From positions 1,054,001 to 1,118,000 of the forward strand of contig NZ_PJMS01000001.1 of the NCBI RefSeq assembly GCF_002846555.1: a stretch of DNA of 64,000 bases. Direction: 5' to 3'. Position numbers and translations under genes: made by a program. How positions within the stretch are numbered: position 1 is the stretch's first letter; each line of letters opens with the position of its first letter. The notes below the pieces were generated by a model. That model was given only the letters and a program-made list of their open reading frames with translations, was not told where the DNA came from and searched no databases. The DNA is from Aquimarina sp. MAR_2010_214. GTDB lineage: Bacteria; Bacteroidota; Bacteroidia; Flavobacteriales; Flavobacteriaceae. Of this stretch, positions 36,956 to 43,598 are shown piece by piece.

Positions 36956-36990
36956 CAGACCCCACAGGTCTTAGAGACCTGTGAGGTCTG
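36956..36990. repeat. palindromic repeat, relative of 20281-20320
   Basis: A 16-bp stem with one mismatch (cagaccccacaggtct / agacctgtgaggtctg) over a 3-nt loop. The agacctcacaggt core matches the terminator at 20281. It lies between the immunity-like gene and the start of the orphan toxin frame, which opens right at its edge (stop TGA at 36989-36991). Confidence 0.7.
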
Positions 36991-36991
36991 A

Positions 36992-37399
36992 AAAAATAAA
37001 TTAATCAAAAGTATACAATGGGGTAAAGGCCCTGAAATTCTTATTCTACAATTAGGAGGTGAAGGAATAAATGAACGATATGGTAGATACCTTGGTCATG
37101 TACTTCCAGAGGAAATAAATAGACTTCGAATAGATATTGATTTGGTAAATGATATAGAAAACTTAAAGAATAGTGCTAAGTTTAGAGAAGAAATAAGGTT
37201 TCTCATTGCTGTAACTATTTCGCATGAATATGTTCACTTCGCTGATACTAATTATGGGTTTAATTTTTGGAGTGATGCTTTTTTTGAAGATAGGTTAGAA
37301 GAAAGTGAAGCTGGTATTCTTTTTGAGAAAGCAGTATTTGGAGAAACCGTTTGGCGATCAAATGTAGGAATAATAATGAGAAATTTCGGAAACTGGTAA
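36992..37399 (+). pseudogene. orphan C-terminal metallopeptidase cassette without its own start
   Basis: The frame opens after TGA 36989-36991 and runs to the stop at 37399 with no ATG; only a TTG at 37142 could start a shorter form. The ~135 residues align with the last ~125 of the 664-residue protein: SIQWGKGPEILILQLGGEGI, then RIDIDLVNDIENLKNS, ISHEYVHFAD with HExxH kept, ESEAG with the Glu kept, and GETVWRSNVGIIMRNFGNW. No signal peptide, Cys-rich region or N-terminal domain is present. In polymorphic toxin systems such tips act as recombination stock for the full-length gene. The zinc-site residues are intact, so decay has not reached the active site. Confidence 0.7.
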
Positions 37400-37400
37400 T

Positions 37401-37916
37401 ATGAAAAAAATAATTTTATTTTTAGGTATAACAATGTTTATAATAATCAATTGTAAAGGGCAAGAAAACAATTGTACTGATACAGAATTATATACTATTG
37501 TTTTTGAAGAAATGAAGATAAATAAGCGTAAAGCAGTTGAAATTGAAATTGGTTTTCAGGTCGAACCCTCACATATTGAAATTATCAGTAAATTAAATAT
37601 TTTTAATAAGAAAGAGCTAGAACAGTTTAATAGTCAAACTGAGAATATGGATTATATGTTATGTTCTAAGTTAAAAAAACAAGTTCAATCGATATTGAGT
37701 GATGAAATAATAAAAGAAGATGGTAGTTATATAAAGCATTTCTTTTCACAAATAATTTTTCTTTCAGATTCTAAAAAATGTATTTTAAATAAAACTGCTA
37801 TCAAAAACAAAAATTATGAAGGTGGTAAAATTATTGGTCATGAAATCATTTACATTTTTAGTCTTATTGATGATAAATGGGTTTTAATAGATAAAAAAAG
37901 TATAGGAATGAGTTAA
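37401..37916 (+). CDS. second small exported protein, partner of the orphan cassette
   Basis: 171 residues; signal peptide MKKIILFLGITMFIIINCKG, then ENNCTDTELYTIVFEEMKIN. Paralogue of the 36004-36513 product, with the cysteines and the SDSKKCIL block kept and the rest clearly diverged. It starts 1 bp after the orphan metallopeptidase frame, the same spacing as in the full module. IS copy 2 is inserted 35 bp after its stop, between it and its likely terminator (39018-39048). Confidence 0.65.
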   Translation: MKKIILFLGITMFIIINCKGQENNCTDTELYTIVFEEMKINKRKAVEIEIGFQVEPSHIEIISKLNIFNKKELEQFNSQTENMDYMLCSKLKKQVQSILSDEIIKEDGSYIKHFFSQIIFLSDSKKCILNKTAIKNKNYEGGKIIGHEIIYIFSLIDDKWVLIDKKSIGMS

Positions 37917-37951
37917 TCGTGCAACAACAGTATATTTACATAAATAATTTT

Positions 37952-39004
37952 GGCTAAGTTCTAATTAGAATATGTTTTATCTTTACTTTATAAAAACGGA
38001 GAAATGATACCAGAAGATTTTAGAGATTTTTTCATTAGTTCATCGGCTTTGGTTCAATCAGAAATTGTTTCCACATTATTGGAGATCTCTACTGAGGGTT
38101 CAGCCCTGATTGATAGCAATCAGAGTAAAGCCATAAGCTGTCCTCATTGTAAGTGCAATAAAATTAAGGCTAATGGTAAGCTCAAAGGAGTACAGCGCTA
38201 TGTTTGTAATACTTGTCATAAAAACTTTAGTGAAACTACCGGTAAGTTCTGGTACAACCTCAAGAAGAAAGACAAAGTTAATCGTTATTTATTCTGTTTA
38301 CTCTCTGGATATAGTATTCGCAAGAGTGCCAAAGAAACAGGGATTTCTATTCAGACTTCTTTTGATTGGAGGCACAAATTACTTGTCTCCTTTGGGAGCG
38401 TAAGTGTGGATGAATTCCAAGGAATCCTAGAGAGTGATGATCTTTTCTTTGCTTACTCTGAAAAAGGGAATCGAAATTTGGATCGTCCTGCTAGAAAACG
38501 TGGCGCAAAGGCAAGTAAAGCTGGTCTCAGTAATGAAAAAGTAGCTGTGATAGCCAGTTGTGACCGATCAGGGAACAAAGATTTCAAAGTAGCTACCAGA
38601 GGTCGCATTAGTAAAAGTGACTTGGAGACTATATTACAAGGGAAGTTGGCTAAAGTAGAAACCCTTTGTAGCGACAGTCACAGAAGCTATACTGCATTTG
38701 CAAAAGACAAGAAGGTAGCACACAAAAAATTTAATGCTTCGAAGGGTCAAAGAGCTGTTGACAAAATATATCACGTACAAAATGTGAATAATATGGATAT
38801 GCGTCTAAGGAAATTTATGGAGCCCTTCAATGGAGTGGCAACAAAATACCTTCAGAATTATCTGAATTGGTTTTTAGTCTTAGAAAAAATAAAAAATTCA
38901 ACCAGTAAAATGGCAACCGTAGCAGCTATAGCCTTTGCTTCCAATACTGCCTGGATGGAATTTAAAAACATAGTAGTAAATAATATGCTTTTTAGAACTT
39001 AGCC
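37952..39004 (+). mobile_element. IS1595-like insertion sequence, copy 2
   Basis: 1053 bp, same length and ends as copy 1 (14543-15595) but in the opposite orientation. A perfect 8-bp target duplication ataatttt lies at 37944-37951 and 39005-39012. It splits the second toxin module, between the exported protein and the acidic protein. Stretches I compared at both ends are identical to copy 1. Confidence 0.93.
38004..39002 (+). CDS. IS1595-family transposase
   Basis: 332 residues, identical to the product at 14545-15543: zinc ribbon (Cys46/49/68/71), acidic catalytic residues in ESDDLFFAYSEKG and CSDSHRSYTAF, and the GVATKYLQNYLNWF block. Full length, so probably active. Stop codon overlaps the right terminal repeat. 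Confidence 0.92.
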   Translation: MIPEDFRDFFISSSALVQSEIVSTLLEISTEGSALIDSNQSKAISCPHCKCNKIKANGKLKGVQRYVCNTCHKNFSETTGKFWYNLKKKDKVNRYLFCLLSGYSIRKSAKETGISIQTSFDWRHKLLVSFGSVSVDEFQGILESDDLFFAYSEKGNRNLDRPARKRGAKASKAGLSNEKVAVIASCDRSGNKDFKVATRGRISKSDLETILQGKLAKVETLCSDSHRSYTAFAKDKKVAHKKFNASKGQRAVDKIYHVQNVNNMDMRLRKFMEPFNGVATKYLQNYLNWFLVLEKIKNSTSKMATVAAIAFASNTAWMEFKNIVVNNMLFRT

Positions 39005-39017
39005 ATAATTTTTAAAA

Positions 39018-39048
39018 ACAGCTAAACTCATTATTTGAGTTTGGCTGT
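39018..39048 (+). terminator. hairpin, probably once the terminator of 37401-37916
   Basis: acagctaaactca (39018-39030) and tgagtttggctgt (39036-39048) pair over 13 bp with one G-T wobble. There is no long T run. It lies 14 bp after the IS, so the insertion separated it from the upstream gene. Confidence 0.45.
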
Positions 39049-39061
39049 AAACATTTAAAAG

Positions 39062-39160
39062 ATGAATCTAAAGGGTGTTATATTTTTGCTTATAACGATT
39101 TATGGACCTTGTAATTCTATGTTACAAGAATTACTGTATTTAGGAAATTATATCTCTTAA
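39062..39160 (+). CDS. candidate 32-residue ORF
   Basis: ATG 39062 to TAA 39158-39160: MNLKGVIFLLITIYGPCNSM, then LQELLYLGNYIS. The first part resembles a signal peptide, so this could be a truncated leftover of an exported gene of the module. Not recognised. Confidence 0.2.
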   Translation: MNLKGVIFLLITIYGPCNSMLQELLYLGNYIS

Positions 39161-39183
39161 AATAATATATGCATTTACATTAA

Positions 39184-39552
39184 ATGGAAGAAAAATCGTT
39201 TAAAGAAGTTAATAAGGAATTAAACTTGATAATGACAGGGGATTGGAGTATCGAAAATGATGATGCAAACAGAGTTGTAGAATTTATTAAGTATTATAAC
39301 AATAATATTGATGAATTAGATGAAGGTGTTGAATTTGAGTTTTTAGAACTAGTTATCTCATCAATGAATGAAGCTATTCTCGAAAATAAAGTGGATAACG
39401 AAATGACATTTTTGTTTAAAGAATTTATATATCCACATCTTAGTAATGAACTAGCACTTCATTTTCAAACTATTATTTATTGGGATGCCATCGCAGATCA
39501 AGAAGAGTTTCCTGTTGGTTTTTTAATACGTGAAATGCTTGGCGATGATTAA
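39184..39552 (+). CDS. second small acidic protein, candidate immunity protein
   Basis: 122 residues, a near-copy of the 36551-36931 product from NDDANRVVEFIKYYNNN to the end (a few substitutions, e.g. YWDAIA for YWSVIA). The N-termini differ (MEEKSFKEVNKELN against MNRKCRDKDFDKVNKELN). DNA over the last ~290 bp is almost identical, while the exported partners have diverged far more. It is cut off from its module by IS copy 2. Followed by a terminator. Confidence 0.6.
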   Translation: MEEKSFKEVNKELNLIMTGDWSIENDDANRVVEFIKYYNNNIDELDEGVEFEFLELVISSMNEAILENKVDNEMTFLFKEFIYPHLSNELALHFQTIIYWDAIADQEEFPVGFLIREMLGDD

Positions 39553-39591
39553 AATAAAATATAAAAAAAGAAAATAAGTTAAAAAGAATAG

Positions 39592-39629
39592 ACAACCAGG
39601 TTATTAAAAAATAGCTTGGTTGTTTTTTT
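39592..39629 (+). terminator. rho-independent terminator closing the island
   Basis: acaacca (39592-39598) and tggttgt (39617-39623) pair, with TTTTTTT following. It lies just before the right copy of the 43-bp repeat. Confidence 0.65.
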
Positions 39630-39683
39630 AACAGATTGGTGTTCTGAAATTTTAAAAGATGAGAAGTAAAAATAAAGAGTTAG

Positions 39684-41069
39684 CTAGTTTTCTGTAATAA
39701 GCTTAGTTCTCACTTCCCGATTCAGAAAATACCCAGTAACAATGGTTGCTAATATATCTGCAATCGGGAAAGAAATCCAAACTCCTAATTCGCCATAAAA
39801 CTTTGGAAGAATCAAAATCAAAGGAATAAAGAAGAAACCTTGCCTTGATAACGTAAGTAATAAAGCGGGAATGGCTTTCCCTACAGCCTGAAAATAGGCA
39901 GCCCCAATTAGCTGAAGCGCAATAATAGGCGTAGCAGCAAATACCCATCGCATAGGTTCTGCAGTATGAGATAATACATATTGATTTAGAGCTAATTCTT
40001 TGGGAGCTAGATTGGGGTTGTTACTCAGAAATAAAGTTGTTATTTCTGCAGGAAAAATCATTAGCCCAATAAAAACTAAGGTGGCTAGAATCGCAGCATA
40101 TTTGATTGCGGTATTAATAGATTCTCTAACGCGAGGGTAGCGTTTTGCACCATAATTATATCCAGCAATGGGTAAGAATCCCTGGGTTACTCCAAACACA
40201 GGAAACAAGGCAAACATTAGCATTCGACCAATAATAGCATACACAGCTACCAAGCCTTCTTGCCCAAGATCGAATAAAATATTATTCATTAATAGATAGG
40301 TAATGCTTACTACAGCTTGTCTGGCTAGAGTTACTCCGCCAAGTGAAGCAATTTCTGAAACAATCTCTTTTTGTAGTCCAAGATGACGAAAGCTGATTTT
40401 TAATTCAGAGTTTTTAGAACTGAAAAACCAAAATATATATAAAAAACAAGCAAGATACGAGCCTGTTGTCGCCCATGCAGCACCATGCATTCCCATATCC
40501 ATTACATTAATAAAAAGATAGTCCATTAGCAGATTACCAACTGTAGGGATGATCATAGCCGTCATAGCAAATTTAGGCTTTCCTTCTGCTCTGACTACAG
40601 TATTACCCATCATAGCAAAACCAAGGATAGGTACACCATATAAAATAATCGTATAGTAGATTTTTGCGGGTTCAAAAATATCTCCTTTCCCACCAAATTT
40701 TGGAATAATATCATCGACAAAAACTAAACCTAAAACAACCAAAGAAACCATAAAAAGCAGAGAAAGAGTAATCTGGTTTCCAAAAGTCTTGAGTGCTTTT
40801 TCTTTATTATTTGCACCTAATGCCCTAGAAATTATACTAGAACCTCCTACACCGATAGACATTCCTAATGCAGCAATAAAAAAGGATACGGGGAGTACTA
40901 CATTAATAGCTGCAATCGCAATAGAACCAATCCAATTACCTACAAAAATAGAATCAATTAGGATATTAAGAGACATCACTAATATTCCTATAGATGCAGG
41001 AACTGCTTGTTTTATGAGTAATTTCCCTATGGGTTCTACCCCCAGAGCTTCGGCCGTTATTTTTGCCAT
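39684..41069 (-). CDS. MATE family efflux transporter
   Basis: 461 residues with about 12 membrane helices in two halves. MATE features include IDSIFVGNWIGSIAIAAINV near the start and GVTQGFLPIAGYNYGAKRYP in the second half. Such proteins export drugs or organic cations using Na+ or H+. Its ATG overlaps the hemH stop by 1 nt (TAATG), so the two are coupled. The last 14 codons lie in the 43-bp direct repeat that bounds the toxin island, so an insertion here would leave the gene intact. Confidence 0.88.
   Translation of the reverse strand: MAKITAEALGVEPIGKLLIKQAVPASIGILVMSLNILIDSIFVGNWIGSIAIAAINVVLPVSFFIAALGMSIGVGGSSIISRALGANNKEKALKTFGNQITLSLLFMVSLVVLGLVFVDDIIPKFGGKGDIFEPAKIYYTIILYGVPILGFAMMGNTVVRAEGKPKFAMTAMIIPTVGNLLMDYLFINVMDMGMHGAAWATTGSYLACFLYIFWFFSSKNSELKISFRHLGLQKEIVSEIASLGGVTLARQAVVSITYLLMNNILFDLGQEGLVAVYAIIGRMLMFALFPVFGVTQGFLPIAGYNYGAKRYPRVRESINTAIKYAAILATLVFIGLMIFPAEITTLFLSNNPNLAPKELALNQYVLSHTAEPMRWVFAATPIIALQLIGAAYFQAVGKAIPALLLTLSRQGFFFIPLILILPKFYGELGVWISFPIADILATIVTGYFLNREVRTKLITEN
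39689..39731. repeat. right copy of 43-bp direct repeat (3' end of the MATE gene)
   Basis: Identical to 33803-33845. On the minus strand it encodes YFLNREVRTKLITE, the end of the MATE protein, so this is the original site and the left copy is the duplicate. Confidence 0.85.
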
Positions 41070-42103
41070 TATACGGTTTGGGTTTTAACAGTAACCCATT
41101 CATTTACCCAATTTGCAAGCAGACCTGCCCAATCATCACGATCATTAAGACAAGGGATGGTTGTGAATTCTTTACCACCAACTTCGTGAAAAATTTCTTC
41201 TCCTTCCATTGCTATTTCTTCCAAAGTTTCTAAACAATCTGATACAAAAGCAGGAGTTACAATAGCCATTTTTTTAATTCCTTCTTTTCCCATACGTTCT
41301 ATGGTACGATCAGTATATGGTTGTAACCATGGATCAAAGCCTAAACGAGATTGAAAAGAGGTAGAATAGGTTCCTTCTTTTAATTTTAATTTTTGAGCTA
41401 CTTGTTGTGTAGTAGAATAACATTGATGGCGATAGCAAAACTCATGAGCTGCAGAGGGAGTATTGCAACATGATCCATCAATTTTACAATGGGATTTTGT
41501 AATGTCACTTTTACGAATATGCCTTTCTGGTACTCCATGATAAGAAAATAGAAGATGTTCGTAATCTAATGTTTCTAACTTTTCGGCTATACTTTTGGAT
41601 AAGATTTTGATATACTCAGATTTGTTATAAAAAGCAGGAAGATCAATAAGTTTCATGTTAGGGAAATGCTCTTTACGTAATTCTTCGGCAAGAACTAAAA
41701 TAGTCTCTGTAGTTGCCATAGCAAATTGTGGATAAAGCGGAATAATCATGACTTCATTTACACCTTTATCCTGCAATTCTTGTAATCCTTTTTTGATATT
41801 CATCGAGCCATAACGCATTGATAAACTTACAGGTATTGAAGTAAGATCGGCAACTTTTTTCTGTAATCGTTCTGATAGTACAATTAAAGGGGAACCTTCA
41901 TCCCACCATATTTTTTTATATGCTGCTGCTGATTTTTTTGGCCTGGTATTTAGGATGATCCCTTTTACCAATAGTGTTCTTGCCCATAGCGGAACATCGA
42001 TTACTCTGGGATCCATCAAAAATTCACCAAGATATTTTTTTACATCCTTTGGATCTGTACTGTCTGGTGATCCAAGATTAACAAGGAGAACTCCTTTACT
42101 CAT
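41069..42103 (-). CDS. hemH: ferrochelatase
   Basis: 344 residues from ATG 42103 (MSKGVLLVNLGSPDSTDPKD). The open frame begins 10 codons earlier, but those residues are not family-like. HemH blocks: LNTRPKKSAAAYKKIW, FSYHGVPERHIRKSD with the active-site His, and the SRLGFDPWLQPYTD motif. It inserts Fe2+ into protoporphyrin IX, the last haem step. A Cys-rich segment (CKIDGSCCNTPS) sits mid-protein. It leads the hemH-MATE pair. Confidence 0.93.
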   Translation of the reverse strand: MSKGVLLVNLGSPDSTDPKDVKKYLGEFLMDPRVIDVPLWARTLLVKGIILNTRPKKSAAAYKKIWWDEGSPLIVLSERLQKKVADLTSIPVSLSMRYGSMNIKKGLQELQDKGVNEVMIIPLYPQFAMATTETILVLAEELRKEHFPNMKLIDLPAFYNKSEYIKILSKSIAEKLETLDYEHLLFSYHGVPERHIRKSDITKSHCKIDGSCCNTPSAAHEFCYRHQCYSTTQQVAQKLKLKEGTYSTSFQSRLGFDPWLQPYTDRTIERMGKEGIKKMAIVTPAFVSDCLETLEEIAMEGEEIFHEVGGKEFTTIPCLNDRDDWAGLLANWVNEWVTVKTQTV

Positions 42104-42316
42104 AATTTTCTTTTTGCACCAACAAAAATACAAACTATAAGGAGGAATGATACTAAAAGTGATAAGACTTTTTGATAGTAGTATTATAGAATTGATAATT
42201 GATAACCGTCGGATATGAGTTAAAAATAAAACAGAACTTAAAATACGTTAAATTCTGGCAAACTGAAAGTTGAGTAGTTTTATTTTAGTATTTTTAGATG
42301 ATTAAAAAAAGCAAAG

Positions 42317-42496
42317 ATGAAACGTATAATTGTAGATGTCGAAAAAGACAAACTGCCCTTTATTCTGGAGCTGTTAGAACAGTTTGATTTTGTATCAGTT
42401 TTAGCAGATACTTCAGATGAAGATCAAGGGATGTATGATTCGATAGTATCCCTGCAAAAAGGAATAGGGATTCCCAAAGGAGAATCAATAGACTAA
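42317..42496 (+). CDS. 59-residue protein resembling small antitoxins
   Basis: ATG 42317 to TAA 42494-42496. The start, MKRIIVDVEKDKLPFILELL followed by EQFDFVSVLADTSDED, has the strand-helix-strand pattern (VxVxxDKxxFxLELLxxFxFV) seen in small Bacteroidetes antitoxin-like proteins. No toxin gene is beside it. It lies between hemH and the AraC gene, convergent with the latter (8 bp between the stops). Real coding is likely from this pattern; function is not established. Confidence 0.5.
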   Translation: MKRIIVDVEKDKLPFILELLEQFDFVSVLADTSDEDQGMYDSIVSLQKGIGIPKGESID

Positions 42497-42503
42497 ATGG
42501 GTT

Positions 42504-43394
42504 TTAGTTTAAGCTCATTACATATTTTTTTGGAGTAGTGCCAAATTTCTTTTTAAATGCTGCAATAAAATGGCTTGCAGTGCTATATCCTACTTTTAAG
42601 CCTACTTCGTTTACATTATGACTTCCCGAGGCGAGTAGTTGTCTGGCTACTTCCATTTTGTAATCAAACAAGAACGTATATACTGGTTCACCATAGATTT
42701 GTTTAAATCCGTCTTTAAGTTTTTTAAGAGGTAATCCAATCTCATTTGATAACTCCTGAAGAGTAGGAGGTTCTGCCATACGGGCGATAATAATTTCCTT
42801 AGCTTTTCGGATTTTTAATACATTTTCTTCATCTACCAAAAATGGACATTGTTCTACATCTGCATCTCCGGGTCTATTAAAATAGAGACTTAATAATTCG
42901 TATGCTTTTCCTTTAAAATATAATTGTTTGATCGATTTATTCAAATTATAATTCATGATTTGATTCAATACAACAGCCATCGAAGGGGAAATACTAGCAT
43001 CAGTATAATATTTTTTATCTCGATTCCCATCTCCAAGAAAAGGAATATAATCTGCTTCTTTTGAAAATAAAGAATGAAACCTTTTTATTGAAATCAGGAC
43101 GGTAATCAACCAAGAATTCTTGTCCATTTCTAGATTCATAGGAAGATCACGCTGTGGATTATAGAGCAGTAGTGAATTTTCTTCAGAAAGGTTAATAGCA
43201 TAGCTTCCGTTATTAAAATTAAATTTAACCCTCCCTTTTATAGAGAAGTGAAATTGAATAAAACTGCTGTTGATATCCCTTACAACTCGCTGATTTTCAT
43301 TAGTTTCGTTCTGAAACTTTAGGATATAAAAATCATCTTCGATTTGAGTTTCTTCAAGAACCCCTGGAGCGTTATTTTTTAGTTCAATTTCCAT
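42504..43394 (-). CDS. AraC-family regulator, divergent from hemA
   Basis: 296 residues without membrane helices. The N-terminal ~180 residues look like a cupin-type sensor domain, and the AraC domain is at about 200-295 (PTLQELSNEIGLPLKKLKDG, then VNEVGLKVGYSTASHFIAAF). A divergent neighbour of hemA is a usual layout for a regulator of haem synthesis, but the ligand and targets are inferred. Confidence 0.85.
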   Translation of the reverse strand: MEIELKNNAPGVLEETQIEDDFYILKFQNETNENQRVVRDINSSFIQFHFSIKGRVKFNFNNGSYAINLSEENSLLLYNPQRDLPMNLEMDKNSWLITVLISIKRFHSLFSKEADYIPFLGDGNRDKKYYTDASISPSMAVVLNQIMNYNLNKSIKQLYFKGKAYELLSLYFNRPGDADVEQCPFLVDEENVLKIRKAKEIIIARMAEPPTLQELSNEIGLPLKKLKDGFKQIYGEPVYTFLFDYKMEVARQLLASGSHNVNEVGLKVGYSTASHFIAAFKKKFGTTPKKYVMSLN

Positions 43395-43540
43395 AATTAT
43401 AAAATTTTATTTATTTAGAACGAATCTAAACTGTCGATATAAGAACCTCTCGTATCTATACAAAAATAAGGGTTTTTGCTTGTTTTTCATGCAAATAATG
43501 TCTCAAATAACGTTTTTCGACACTATTAGTTCTTCTGGCG

Positions 43541-43572
43541 TTGTTTTTTCTGATCTATCTAAAATACTTTTG
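43541..43572 (+). promoter_or_regulatory. Bacteroidetes-type promoter of hemA
   Basis: TTG at 43541-43543, 21 bp, then TACTTTTG at 43565-43572 (perfect TAnnTTTG). The -7 element ends 2 bp before ATG 43575, so transcription starts at or after that ATG. This pushes the hemA start to the next ATG, 43599. Confidence 0.55.
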
Positions 43573-43598
43573 TTATGGAATATTATAGAATTGACTGC

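Noticed and set aside
33846..39688. Integrase or phage gene driving the island
   Set aside because: Every frame in the block was accounted for; none is an integrase, so only the repeat supports integration.
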